From positions 970-48,550 of the forward strand of contig DAUW01000076.1 of NCBI GenBank assembly GCA_002505355.1: a stretch of 47,581 bases of DNA, given 5' to 3'. This document shows positions 1 through 8,476 of the stretch, piece after piece. Positions within the stretch are counted from its first letter, which is position 1; each line of letters starts with the position of its first letter. This stretch comes from Euryarchaeota archaeon UBA229. GTDB lineage: Archaea > Thermoplasmatota > Poseidoniia > Poseidoniales > Poseidoniaceae. The notes under the pieces were generated by a model that saw only the letters and a list, made by a program, of their open reading frames with translations, had not been told where the DNA came from and made no database searches. A program made the translations under genes and the position numbers.

Positions 1-245
1 TAATCGCTCAAGGATACCCTGAGGAAACCGCTCGGGCATATGCGCAACAATACGCAGCACAGGCCGGATTAGGAGGTGCAGGGGCTGGAGCAGCTCAAGC
101 CGCAACAGCAACTGCCTCTAACCCTGCGATGGACGCGGCGTATCAGCAGTATTACCAGCAGTTTATCTCACAAGGGTACGATGCTCAAACTGCAGCAGCT
201 TATGCTCAACAGTATGCAGCACAATATATGCAACAGCAAAATTAG
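1..245 (+). CDS. C-terminal part of a Gln/Ala/Tyr-rich protein (5' end outside window)
   Basis: An open frame entering from the left edge (codons start at base 3) runs 80 residues to TAG at 243-245. It is almost wholly Gln, Ala, Tyr and Gly and contains two copies of a motif of about 20 residues: one near residues 3-22 (QGYPEETARAYAQQYAAQ) and one near 57-75 (QGYDAQTAAAYAQQYAAQ), separated by an Ala/Gly/Thr linker and a YQQYYQQ stretch. No catalytic domain is visible in this part, so the function is unknown. The composition resembles disordered, prion-like tails attached to other domains. The gene is co-directional with ahcY, 65 nt upstream. The frame is convincing because the periodic motif holds only in this frame. 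Confidence 0.7.
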   Translation, partial: IAQGYPEETARAYAQQYAAQAGLGGAGAGAAQAATATASNPAMDAAYQQYYQQFISQGYDAQTAAAYAQQYAAQYMQQQN

Positions 246-260
246 GCCTCGATAGAATTG

Positions 261-278
261 ATTGACTTGTAGGTCAAT
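261..278. promoter_or_regulatory. Short inverted repeat upstream of ahcY
   Basis: ATTGAC (261-266) and GTCAAT (273-278) form a perfect 6-bp inverted repeat around a 6-nt loop, in the 65-nt gap between the Q/A/Y-rich gene and ahcY. It could be an operator or a weak stem at the end of the upstream transcript. No T-tract follows. Chance occurrence is not excluded. Confidence 0.25.
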
Positions 279-310
279 GAGTTCAAAAGAGACAGGCTGC
301 AGGCTCGTCC

Positions 311-1576
311 ATGGACAAGACTGACATGTACACAGTTGCGGATATCTCGTTAGCAGAATCAGGAGCACTCAGAGTTGATTGGGCCAGAGCCAGAATGCCT
401 GTGCTCGCTGCACTCAAAGAAGAGGCACTCAAGACTAAACCACTTGCCGGAATGAAAGTAGCAGGTTGTTTGCACGTAACCAAAGAAACTGCGGTACTCA
501 TAGAGACTATCGCAGCAGCTGGGGCTGAAATCTCGTGGTCAGGATGTAACCCATTGTCGACTCAAGATGATGTTGCTGCATGGCTGGCAGCAGAAGGATA
601 TTCTATACACGCCTGGCACGGACAGAGCGTCGAAGACTTCTACTGGTGCATTGACCGAACCCTCGAATTCAACCCAACATTGACCCTAGATGATGGAGCA
701 GATTTAATCGTTAGAGTGCACGGTGAAAAAAGTGAATACGCAGAAGGCGTAATCGGCGGAACTGAGGAAACCACCACTGGAGTCCATCGACTAAGAGCGA
801 TGGGCAAAGCGGGTGATTTGAAATACCCAGTAATTGCAGTGAACGATGCTATCACTAAGTGGGATTTTGACAATGTTTACGGCACAGGGCAATCCACAAT
901 TGATGGAATCCTAAGGGCTACATCCGTACTCATTTCAGGAAAAACCTTCGTGGTCGCGGGCTATGGACACTGTGGTAAGGGTGTAGCTATGCGTGCACAA
1001 GGAATGGGCGCGAATGTAATTATTACTGAGGTAGACCCGCTACCTGCTTTGAGAGCAGTAATGGATGGCTTTAGGGTAATGAAAATGGACGAAGCCGCAA
1101 AACATGGAGACATATTTTGTACCGCTACAGGTATGAAGGATGTTATTGTTAACCGACATTTTGCGTCGATGAAGGATGGCGCAATAATCTCCAACACCGG
1201 TCACTATGACTGCGAGATTAACATCGAGGACTTGAAGGCACAATCCGCTAGCAGCAGGACCATTAGAGACAATAATGTAGAATACACCATGAACGATGGC
1301 AGGAAGATTTACTTGCTTGCAGACGGGCGTTTAGTCAATTTAGCTGCGGCTGAAGGTCACCCATCTGAAGTTATGGATATGTCATTTGCCAACCAGTATC
1401 TTGCACTTTGCCGTCTAGCAAATGAAGGCTCGGAAATGAAACCGATAGTTTATGATATCACCACCGAACAAGACCAAGGATTAGCGGTTACCAAACTAGC
1501 AACTCTTGGCTTTTCAATCGATAATCTAACTAACGATCAAACAGAGTATCTTGACGACTACAATGCAGGAACGTGA
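311..1576 (+). CDS. ahcY: S-adenosylhomocysteine hydrolase (adenosylhomocysteinase)
   Basis: Cytosolic NAD-dependent enzyme splitting S-adenosylhomocysteine into homocysteine and adenosine, which relieves product inhibition of methyltransferases. Its 421 residues match the usual length of archaeal members. Visible family landmarks are the substrate-site LHVTKETA (around 54-61, His55), the DDGAD acidic motif (127-131), GGTEETTTG (149-157), the catalytic Lys183/Asp187 in ITKWDFDN, and the NAD-binding loop GYGHCGKG (217-224). The Cys common after FDN in bacterial/eukaryotic enzymes is Thr here (YGTGQS), as is usual in archaea. The ATG at 311 is the natural start. It lies downstream of a Q/A/Y-rich gene and its stop abuts the convergent TPR gene with no spacer. 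Confidence 0.97.
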   Translation: MDKTDMYTVADISLAESGALRVDWARARMPVLAALKEEALKTKPLAGMKVAGCLHVTKETAVLIETIAAAGAEISWSGCNPLSTQDDVAAWLAAEGYSIHAWHGQSVEDFYWCIDRTLEFNPTLTLDDGADLIVRVHGEKSEYAEGVIGGTEETTTGVHRLRAMGKAGDLKYPVIAVNDAITKWDFDNVYGTGQSTIDGILRATSVLISGKTFVVAGYGHCGKGVAMRAQGMGANVIITEVDPLPALRAVMDGFRVMKMDEAAKHGDIFCTATGMKDVIVNRHFASMKDGAIISNTGHYDCEINIEDLKAQSASSRTIRDNNVEYTMNDGRKIYLLADGRLVNLAAAEGHPSEVMDMSFANQYLALCRLANEGSEMKPIVYDITTEQDQGLAVTKLATLGFSIDNLTNDQTEYLDDYNAGT

Positions 1577-2617
1577 TTATTCTTCTTCATACGGTTGGGC
1601 GTCAATCAACGGCGAATCGCCATCTTCAATCACACCCATCTCATCCAAGTGAGACTCGAAATCGGGTAGTTCGATATTCCAATTTTTTGGAAGTTTGTTC
1701 TTTTCTTCAACAATTATTAGCATTCTTTCTTGCCATGCAACAGGTTTTCTTTGCAAGATATACATGTAAAGGACCGAGGTTCGAATCTCCTCTGATATTA
1801 TGCTGTAGCCTGAGGACGACTCGAAATTCATGGCTCTTAATAGATTAAACGCTGGTCTGTTAATCGTTCTGAACATATTCTTGGTAAACCTCATACCAGC
1901 AATCACTGCAATAAAGATAACAACGCTGGTTAGACAGAAAGCAGCAAGTCCTTCTCCTGCTAAGAAATTTGATAAAACAATCACGCCAAACAAAACTGGA
2001 ACAGTAATTAGCATGAAGATAGTTGTCTCGGATACTGGTGCCTTGCGCATTTTTGACTCTATTGCTAACCACCCTGGATGACGCTTTTCCCATGGTTTGA
2101 AGTGTTCATTTGAATTCTGCTGTACTGCCGTATTGAAAAGCCCCAGTAGTTGATGTACGCGTCCATACTGGCTGGTGGCGACATCCATGTTCTCGTTTAG
2201 TATCGTCTCTATTCGCTCACGACCTTCTGCGTACAAGCCAAGGTCTGCCAAGATTGTGGCTTGTTCAATCAGCGGTGTGACCTCGTAGGGAGCATGAAGT
2301 CTGACTTGTTGCCACCAATCGAGAGCGTCAATCATTAAACCAAGTTCATCGGCTAATAGTCTGCCACCGCGAACCCACATATCGATTCTTGTTGGGTCTA
2401 ATTTTACGATTGTCTTGACTGCAGTAAGCGATTTTGAAGCTTCGATAAGGCTTGCTGCCTTGCCATCAGCCAATAAATGGGCATCGGAAATTAGCTGCCA
2501 AGCATCGACATGTTCAGGGTCCAACTTGACTGCCTTGTAAGCCATGGCTAATGCGACATCTCGGTCTCCTTTGTCCAGTGCTTCGATGGCATCTAAGTAG
2601 TGATTCTCAGCACTCAT
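1577..2617 (-). CDS. TPR-repeat protein with two transmembrane helices
   Basis: A 346-residue protein. Residues 1-165 are helical and TPR-like; the first repeat (about 5-38) has the signature spacing YLDAIEALDKGD...ALAMAYKAVKLDP, and a second KLDP unit follows near 72-75. Two hydrophobic helices at about 198-219 and 223-243 form a hairpin that would anchor the protein. The C-terminal 100 residues are soluble and end in an acidic tail (PYEEE). TPRs normally bind partner proteins, so a membrane-bound scaffold is likely, but no specific partner is indicated. It is the last gene of a minus-strand run, 25 nt after the Gar1 gene. The stop is immediately adjacent to the ahcY stop on the other strand. 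Confidence 0.75.
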   Translation of the reverse strand: MSAENHYLDAIEALDKGDRDVALAMAYKAVKLDPEHVDAWQLISDAHLLADGKAASLIEASKSLTAVKTIVKLDPTRIDMWVRGGRLLADELGLMIDALDWWQQVRLHAPYEVTPLIEQATILADLGLYAEGRERIETILNENMDVATSQYGRVHQLLGLFNTAVQQNSNEHFKPWEKRHPGWLAIESKMRKAPVSETTIFMLITVPVLFGVIVLSNFLAGEGLAAFCLTSVVIFIAVIAGMRFTKNMFRTINRPAFNLLRAMNFESSSGYSIISEEIRTSVLYMYILQRKPVAWQERMLIIVEEKNKLPKNWNIELPDFESHLDEMGVIEDGDSPLIDAQPYEEE

Positions 2618-2642
2618 GGTTAACTGCTTGTCAATGAATTAC

Positions 2643-3512
2643 TTAATCATCGCGATTTCTCTTTCTCGACCGTGCTTTCAGTGGTTGAGGTCCTCTGTTG
2701 TGCGCATGATTTGCTGATTTACCCTTAGCCCTGCGGAATCTTCGGTTAGCATCATCTGATCGGTTTTGCTTCGGTCTTCCACCATTCCCTCCTCGACTAG
2801 GGGGTTTTGATGTTCTTGATTGGCCATGCTTAGGCTCGCCGCACCTGTTACATTCAGTTCTGAATGAAAAGTTGACGTTACCACAATTGTTGCAGGTCCA
2901 GTCGTTGTCAGCAAATGTTTTCTTTGGGCTGTTTCTATTTCGAGCTTCTCTGTTCCTTGAGTCTCTATTATTCCCGTGCCTTGAGCCATCACTGCCGCGA
3001 CGATTCGAATCGCGAAACTGGGAGTCTCTACGAAAATTATCTCGACGTTGGCGACTAAAGTTTTCATTTCTGTTGTCTCGGCGACCGCCTCCTGAATTTT
3101 CCCGGCGGTTATCTCGACGATGGTTCCTAGAATCAGGGCGTCTGTTATCTCGCCAGTGTGAACCTCGCTGATTGTCACGATGTGTTCGCTCATTGCGTCC
3201 ACGATTGTCTCGATACCGAGAATCATTCCTGTCGCTTCGTTGATAGTCAGACCTGTCACGATTTTCACCCCGAGGGGTCTTTGCGCGAATTTGCGCGTCG
3301 CAGCCGATGAAAATATCTGGGTTCATTTTTCTATCAAGGTGGGCAATATGGGCGATTGGGTTATCTGTACCACCGAGAACTGCGTCAATTTTGCCAATGT
3401 AGGTTCCATCGTCAACTTTCACTATGATAGAGCCAAGTGCTGGTGAAGACCCGGTGAACGGTGCCAAAAGTCCACCTTCGTGGCTTAGTGATTCAATAGT
3501 TGCCTTGAACAT
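2643..3512 (-). CDS. Gar1-like H/ACA RNP protein with Arg/Asp/Asn-rich tail and RanBP2-type zinc finger
   Basis: Residues 1-75 look like the Gar1/Naf1 beta-barrel: a turn LGSIIVKVDDGTYIGKID (27-43) followed by AVLGGTDNPIAHI, matching the family pattern of 'G..V...G..IGK(I/V)..VFGP...P'. Gar1 is a subunit of H/ACA RNPs that guide rRNA pseudouridylation. Residues 80-195 are an extremely Arg-rich low-complexity segment built from RDN/RRDN/RDS units. Residues 205-224 match the RanBP2 zinc finger exactly: Trp205, Cys207, Cys210, Asn214, Cys221, Cys224 (W-x-C-x2-C-x3-N-x6-C-x2-C). A second basic tail (230-289) follows. Plain archaeal Gar1 is typically under about 100 residues. The tail recalls eukaryotic GAR domains and the RGG plus RanBP2 arrangement of FUS-type RNA-binding proteins. 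RNA binding is a strong inference; the Gar1 assignment is a good but distant match. Confidence 0.75.
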   Translation of the reverse strand: MFKATIESLSHEGGLLAPFTGSSPALGSIIVKVDDGTYIGKIDAVLGGTDNPIAHIAHLDRKMNPDIFIGCDAQIRAKTPRGENRDRSDYQRSDRNDSRYRDNRGRNERTHRDNQRGSHWRDNRRPDSRNHRRDNRRENSGGGRRDNRNENFSRQRRDNFRRDSQFRDSNRRGSDGSRHGNNRDSRNREARNRNSPKKTFADNDWTCNNCGNVNFSFRTECNRCGEPKHGQSRTSKPPSRGGNGGRPKQNRSDDANRRFRRAKGKSANHAHNRGPQPLKARSRKRNRDD

Positions 3513-3532
3513 CTAATTTACGTCCGTTGATA

Positions 3533-5506
3533 TTATTCCTCGTCTCTACGAACAAGCGCTGCTCCAAATAGGGCGATAGAAATAGTAGCGAGCATAGAAA
3601 TGCTTGGCAATGCACTAACGTCATCACCACTGGTATCATCATCAGATGCAGTACCGTCGTTGGATGAATCCTGTGCATCAGGGTCTTCAACATTGACTTC
3701 CAGTATGCTATTGATATTTGATTCATCAGTTGCGGTTATGATTACGTCATATGTGGTAATTTCCTGCATGACACATGTGGCAATAGAGACGTCTATTTCC
3801 CAGTTAATGCCTACCTGGGTGAAGTCGGTTGCGCTTGCTCCACAAAGTTGCAAAGTCATTGATACACTTTCTCCGTCAGGGTCAGATACAGTACCTTTCA
3901 GCGTAAATTGTAGCCCAGTTGCGTCCCATGTTGCGTTATTACCGTCGAAACTGGTGCGCAGAGAAATGATTGGTGGTAGGCTTTGTTTTTCTAGTCCAAA
4001 GTCAAATACATAATCAAAATTCATCATGTTGTTAGCAGTGGCACTACCCATAACCATCACCATTCCTGGCTTTAGACCGTCCATCGGTAAAGCAATAGTA
4101 ATTGGTTCATTACTTGCCATCGAAGAACGCATGGCCCCCATAACTCCATCTTGGTGTGCATGGGCGCTGACCGTCATTTCAGCTACCAAACCTGTTGGTG
4201 TGACGGTGTAGTCTATATTTTCCCCGTCAGTGATACTCGCTGCGGCAGTGAATGGCTGTCCAAAGGTGAAATCTAGTGTCTCATCTGCGGTAGCGCCAAA
4301 GGGATCTACTACGCTGCAAGTGGCTGATGATGTGCTGGTGCCCGAGGGGGAGGTAATCAATAAATTTCCAGACTCATCTTGTCTTGATTCCCAACCAGCA
4401 TCAGTAAACGAACAGTCAAGATTCCATCCATTAGAATCGGTTGCCCAACCGGACAATTCGTCCGCAGCGATAGTGAGATATTCGGTACCAGTCATTAGAG
4501 GGATGATTGAGTTATTTGCTGGTTTCATATTGGTCCATTCTGGGATATCATTCGATTCAGGCTCTGCGGTGGTGAAATCTATGAACAGGTTTCTTCCGAC
4601 CGGCCAATTAGATTTGTCATAATCAACATGCTGGTATATTCTCAGTTTACCATCGGGGAGGAATTCTTCCTCTGGTGCAGTGTAGTCTAGTCCTTCAACA
4701 AGCTCGGCACCGTCGTCTTCCATACCAAAGCCGGCGATTCTCAACCCTTGCAGTGCAGGGAATGTCATGACTAGGTCAGCATTAGTCATGTTAGTGACGT
4801 TCAGCGCTAGAGTAAAGTTGGACACTCCTTGGTTTGGTAACTGGTCAAACCTCATATTGTTATTTTCACCAGTTTTGACGAAGAGGCTAATCTGTAGGTC
4901 ATCGGTGGCGGCAACAGGGATTTCCTTGCAATCAGCTGATGCACCAAAGTTAGTACATGAACGCTCTTCTGGGTGGTTTGGCGCAACTAAGTCCACTTCG
5001 TCGAGAGCTATTCCCTCCTCGACAAATTCGAGGTCATTCCATGCAACACCGCTGTTAGTTCGGTGTGGGACGCCTTCCCTAATACCAAGTCTAGTTTCCA
5101 TATCTTCAATGCACATTGGTCCGATTTCTCGGACTGCTTCTCGCTCATCAGTACTAATCCAGCCGTTATCACCGCCAGGTGCACCATCGAATAATCCATC
5201 CAAATTTTCTCGCACAGTAGCCGAGTTGCTGCCGTTGACAAAAGCGGTTGCATCCATTTCTGCCGTAGCCCAATCAGCACCAATATCTATGTTGAATAAG
5301 GCGAAATTGTAATCGAACAGGTCTTCAAAGGTATAGCCTGAGCAATCGACATCAGACAGGCCACTACTTCCCTGTCGACCTTCGGTTTCTACCGGTTGGT
5401 TAACCGTTAATTCAGGTGCGGTAACTCCGCTGGATAAACCCATCATAATCATCATAACTAGCATGGTTATTGCGGTGACTGGAACATAGTAACTTCTAGT
5501 TGCCAT
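3533..5506 (-). CDS. Large secreted, C-terminally membrane-anchored surface protein
   Basis: A 657-residue protein with an N-terminal signal/anchor helix (about 11-30) and a C-terminal hydrophobic segment (LPSISMLATISIALFGAAL) ending in VRRDEE, preceded by an Asp/Ser-rich linker (near 605-630). Residues 107-121 contain a degenerate EF-hand-like loop (GDNGWISTDE). The rest is rich in beta-forming Thr/Val/Asn segments, with a module near the C-terminus (VSDPDGESVSMTLQLCG) resembling Ig-/cadherin-like surface repeats. Cys residues are scattered as expected for an exported protein. No enzymatic motif is visible. A cell-surface adhesion or structural role is inferred. It lies in a minus-strand run with an ABC system upstream and Gar1 20 nt downstream. 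Confidence 0.75.
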   Translation of the reverse strand: MATRSYYVPVTAITMLVMMIMMGLSSGVTAPELTVNQPVETEGRQGSSGLSDVDCSGYTFEDLFDYNFALFNIDIGADWATAEMDATAFVNGSNSATVRENLDGLFDGAPGGDNGWISTDEREAVREIGPMCIEDMETRLGIREGVPHRTNSGVAWNDLEFVEEGIALDEVDLVAPNHPEERSCTNFGASADCKEIPVAATDDLQISLFVKTGENNNMRFDQLPNQGVSNFTLALNVTNMTNADLVMTFPALQGLRIAGFGMEDDGAELVEGLDYTAPEEEFLPDGKLRIYQHVDYDKSNWPVGRNLFIDFTTAEPESNDIPEWTNMKPANNSIIPLMTGTEYLTIAADELSGWATDSNGWNLDCSFTDAGWESRQDESGNLLITSPSGTSTSSATCSVVDPFGATADETLDFTFGQPFTAAASITDGENIDYTVTPTGLVAEMTVSAHAHQDGVMGAMRSSMASNEPITIALPMDGLKPGMVMVMGSATANNMMNFDYVFDFGLEKQSLPPIISLRTSFDGNNATWDATGLQFTLKGTVSDPDGESVSMTLQLCGASATDFTQVGINWEIDVSIATCVMQEITTYDVIITATDESNINSILEVNVEDPDAQDSSNDGTASDDDTSGDDVSALPSISMLATISIALFGAALVRRDEE

Positions 5507-5566
5507 AACTGCCGGTAGTCTGTACTTGTCTAATACTCTTTGGATGTCAGCGTACTATATGGTGTG

Positions 5567-6394
5567 TTATGGCTGTATCCTGGCCATACGGGACTTAAAC
5601 CAAAACCACGGCAGTATAGTCCACAATGCGGCACAAAGCCACGCTACTATAGGTGATACACCTCTGTCGATTCCTGCGATATTTGTCTCTAGCAGGTGGT
5701 GGAACACTCCATTAGGTGACAACAAGTCCAGTAGCCCTTCAATTCTTATCATGTTAGGGTCGTTCAAGTCTCCTACGTTAACCCCCGAGGCAAAAGCCAC
5801 CATCGACGTGACTAAGGCCCAAAGGAAGGTAAACAAAAACCACATGCCGACGCCAAAGGCAATGGAGGTGCCTTGGTCTTTTGAGTAAGTTGAAGCAATC
5901 AGGCTGAATATTACGTACCAAAATAGCACTAGCGCAACGGACACGAATGATGCAATAGTTTCCCAGATAACTACACCTTGACTCAACCTAGACATCACGA
6001 TGAAGATTGAAATAAGCCACAGCACCCAGACTGGAATTAGAATGGCGAACCAGTGACCTAAAGCGATTCCTAGAGCTTGCTCTTGTCTCGGCATGGGTTG
6101 GGATAATCTAACCTCTAATACTCCACTGAACCGGTCTTTACTGACACCATCAAACGATAATAACACGCCGCACATTGTGCCGGCAAAAACGATTCCTAGG
6201 CTGGTGTAGAACATCACCTCCATGACATTGTTTGGCTTAATGCCGCCCGGTAGCATGACCTCTGGGTCTGAGAACCCCCAAGCCATACCAGGAATAAACA
6301 AGGTTAGTATTGGCAGCATAATTATCATTCTTGTTGAAACTAATTTCGTTGCAACAATCCTTTGGACAATCGATAGTACTTCACGATTTAGCAT
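5567..6394 (-). CDS. ABC-2 type transporter permease
   Basis: A 275-residue integral membrane protein with about six hydrophobic helices (near 25-42, 60-80, 105-135, 145-165, 175-200 and close to the C-terminus). The N-terminal helix is followed by an extracytoplasmic loop, and the SxPxxRxxxxLG-type region (SQPMPRQEQALGIALGHW) is typical of ABC-2 permeases. It would form the membrane channel for the ATPase encoded just upstream, whose stop lies 1 nt from this start, so the pair is translationally coupled. The substrate is unknown; ABC-2 exporters move lipids, glycans, drugs or assemble metal sites (NosFY-type). Confidence 0.88.
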   Translation of the reverse strand: MLNREVLSIVQRIVATKLVSTRMIIMLPILTLFIPGMAWGFSDPEVMLPGGIKPNNVMEVMFYTSLGIVFAGTMCGVLLSFDGVSKDRFSGVLEVRLSQPMPRQEQALGIALGHWFAILIPVWVLWLISIFIVMSRLSQGVVIWETIASFVSVALVLFWYVIFSLIASTYSKDQGTSIAFGVGMWFLFTFLWALVTSMVAFASGVNVGDLNDPNMIRIEGLLDLLSPNGVFHHLLETNIAGIDRGVSPIVAWLCAALWTILPWFWFKSRMARIQP

Positions 6395-6395
6395 A

Positions 6396-7421
6396 CTACT
6401 CTTCCTCCGAAATAGTTCTCAATGGCATCATGTTTGGCGATTGAATTTCCATGCCAATTTCCTCCACTTCCAAACCAGTTGCTTGGCACAGTAACTCAAC
6501 TATATCAGGAGTTTTACGTTTCCACTCAGTGATTACGTGGCCCGCAGCGACAAGCTTGCTAACACAGTCGTCGGGCGGATTTTGTATAACATAGTTCCAG
6601 ACAGTTTCACCTCGCAATTTTTCAATTACGCTGCCATCTACAATATATTCACCAATATCAGGTATTTCGGCGATGCTGTTTAGCTCGATCCGATTTGCTA
6701 AGCCTAACTTGCTTTCAATCTCATTAATTGAACCATTAGCGACTATTTGTCCCCGATGAATTAGCAACAATTTATCGATCAGGTTCACTAAACCACTGAC
6801 TTGGTGTGATGAAATTATTACCGATACTCCTTGTTTGGTTATCTGTTTGATCATTTTCTCTACCGATTTAGCTGCTACTGGGTCAAGACCATTGAACGGT
6901 TCATCCAAAACGAGTATTTTCGGTGCCCCCATTAGGGCTATGGCAAGGCTGAGTCTTTGTCGCATACCTTGGCTCAATTCGTCCAGTGAGGCATCAGATC
7001 TACTACTCAGACCTACTAATTTGAGCAGTTTGTGGGGAGTTGTTGAATCCTGTCTCATGTTTGAGAATTCGGTAATTGTTTGCAATACTGAGCTAGATCC
7101 TGACCACCTAACCTGTTCTGGCATGTGGCCCACTATGCTTCTCAGTTGTTTGTCAATCGACTCATTGGCGTTAGTCAAATATTGATCATTGATTTTTACC
7201 CGTCCTTCATCAATTGGCATAATGCCGGCAAGAATACGCAAAAGGGTCGTTTTCCCAGCGCCATTTGGTCCAACAAGTCCAATAATTTCCCCCTTATTTA
7301 TACTAAAATTTAGGGTAAAAACGCCCGGTCCTTTTCTTGTATTCCACGGGTTAGTGAATTTTGGACTAGGGATTCGATGACGAAAACTGACATTGACTAA
7401 CTCAATTACTTTGTCCGCCAT
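6396..7421 (-). CDS. ABC transporter ATP-binding protein (exporter type)
   Basis: A 341-residue nucleotide-binding subunit. Walker A is GPNGAGKTT (51-59), the Q-loop lies near HMPEQVRW (99-106), the signature is LSQGMRQR (149-156), Walker B is ILVLDEP (169-175) and the H-loop His is in ISSHQ (about 206). An extra C-terminal domain of about 100 residues (from about 240) resembles the regulatory tails of CcmA/NatA-like exporters. It is paired with the ABC-2 permease downstream. It is the first gene of the minus-strand run, divergent from the membrane protein at 7473 across about 50 nt, so its promoter must lie in that gap. Confidence 0.93.
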   Translation of the reverse strand: MADKVIELVNVSFRHRIPSPKFTNPWNTRKGPGVFTLNFSINKGEIIGLVGPNGAGKTTLLRILAGIMPIDEGRVKINDQYLTNANESIDKQLRSIVGHMPEQVRWSGSSSVLQTITEFSNMRQDSTTPHKLLKLVGLSSRSDASLDELSQGMRQRLSLAIALMGAPKILVLDEPFNGLDPVAAKSVEKMIKQITKQGVSVIISSHQVSGLVNLIDKLLLIHRGQIVANGSINEIESKLGLANRIELNSIAEIPDIGEYIVDGSVIEKLRGETVWNYVIQNPPDDCVSKLVAAGHVITEWKRKTPDIVELLCQATGLEVEEIGMEIQSPNMMPLRTISEEE

Positions 7422-7472
7422 AACTCTGCCTAGTAGTTCAACTATGACAAATTAACTTGAAAATAACTCTAC

Positions 7473-8402
7473 TTGGCAAACATTATTGTTCAGACGCCCA
7501 ATCATCGACATGTTGAGATGCTTGCTTCGGTGATATTATCCTCGTTATTGGTAGGGGTTTTGTTTCTAATTGTCTTTCTCAAGAACAGCACCGATGAGAA
7601 TAACAAAATGACCGTACGAGAGGTATATGGCGATAAGGCACTAGAGTTGTTTCTCGCGTGTATCGCCCTACTGTGGATTCTTCCTTACGGGGCAATAGCT
7701 GTGCTCCCGCTAGCATTGTTGGTCTCAGTCATGAGTCCTGCAGGCCGCCAGGCTTGGAGCGCTCATGGTAAGTTCCGCACCTATGCAATAACCGCAATGA
7801 TAGTCATCCTACTAATGGGTGGATTAGTACCAACCTCCACACCTAAGTCTCCAGAGTCGTGGGGCCAGCCACTGTTTACGGAAAATCCCAATGCTCCACT
7901 ATATCCATCAGGCCAGCAATACACATGGTTACGTTTGCCGACAGACGGAGGGCTAAACGTTGAGATCATTCAGTCTCTTAGTATTAGAACGCCACATCAG
8001 TACGGTAAATTCTCTGCAGCGTCATCGACTTTTTCGATTGCTGACCTATTCAATATGCAAGAGTCAAGACTTGATCAAGCAATACAACTACTAGACCAGC
8101 AGATTGTATTTGATATCGATGAGGATGAAATGATGCTAGAAACTATCAACGATAAAAGAAGTCACACCTACGATATTGGCACTGAATCATACAAATTAGA
8201 TATTAGGTTGTATGAGTTAAGAAGTTTGACATTAACTTCAGACCCAAACGGATTCAAAGTAGGTGAGGTATTCTGCGTGGCTGAATCAACCTGGAGTGGT
8301 GAATTAAATATTCTCGTCGTAGTTCGACCCGTTGGTCACACGGGTTTGGAAAGTGATCGTTACGCAGAAGGGCTTACAGTACAATGGATTTCGGCCGATT
8401 AG
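7473..8402 (+). CDS. Uncharacterised membrane protein
   Basis: I do not recognise this family. It has three hydrophobic helices in the first 115 residues (about 16-37, 48-82 possibly a hairpin, and 97-115), followed by a soluble, probably extracytoplasmic domain of about 190 residues with mixed alpha/beta character and an acidic patch (FDIDEDEMMLE). The open frame begins with TTG at 7473; an in-frame ATG at 7518 (residue 16) immediately before the first helix is an equally good start, and neither has a clear ribosome binding site. It is divergent from the ABC ATPase and 74 nt upstream of the phosphonate-type importer operon, with its own TATA-like element in between, so joint function is not implied. 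Confidence 0.6.
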   Translation: MANIIVQTPNHRHVEMLASVILSSLLVGVLFLIVFLKNSTDENNKMTVREVYGDKALELFLACIALLWILPYGAIAVLPLALLVSVMSPAGRQAWSAHGKFRTYAITAMIVILLMGGLVPTSTPKSPESWGQPLFTENPNAPLYPSGQQYTWLRLPTDGGLNVEIIQSLSIRTPHQYGKFSAASSTFSIADLFNMQESRLDQAIQLLDQQIVFDIDEDEMMLETINDKRSHTYDIGTESYKLDIRLYELRSLTLTSDPNGFKVGEVFCVAESTWSGELNILVVVRPVGHTGLESDRYAEGLTVQWISAD

Positions 8403-8433
8403 GGCTTAAAATTGATAGTTTAGGGAAACCTAA

Positions 8434-8444
8434 ATAATATATAT
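8434..8444 (+). promoter_or_regulatory. Candidate TATA box for the PhnD-like operon
   Basis: An A/T-only stretch ATAATATATAT in the 74-nt gap before the lipoprotein gene. A purine-rich AAACCTAA sits just upstream as a possible BRE. The ATG at 8477 is about 33 nt downstream of its end, which fits an archaeal promoter with a very short leader. AGTGAT at 8468-8473, close to the start codon, could serve as a ribosome binding site. Confidence 0.5.
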
Positions 8445-8476
8445 CAGACGCTTTTCGGGCAACCTAAAGTGATACT

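Noticed and set aside
2872..3171. Plus-strand open frame of 99 residues
   Set aside because: A shadow of the Arg-rich Gar1 tail; Ser/Leu/Arg-rich without a binding site.
2678..3268. A 196-residue open frame on the minus strand overlapping the Gar1-like gene in another frame
   Set aside because: It arises from the arginine-rich, codon-biased segment; its translation has no domain, and the other frame has an exact zinc finger and Gar1-like start.
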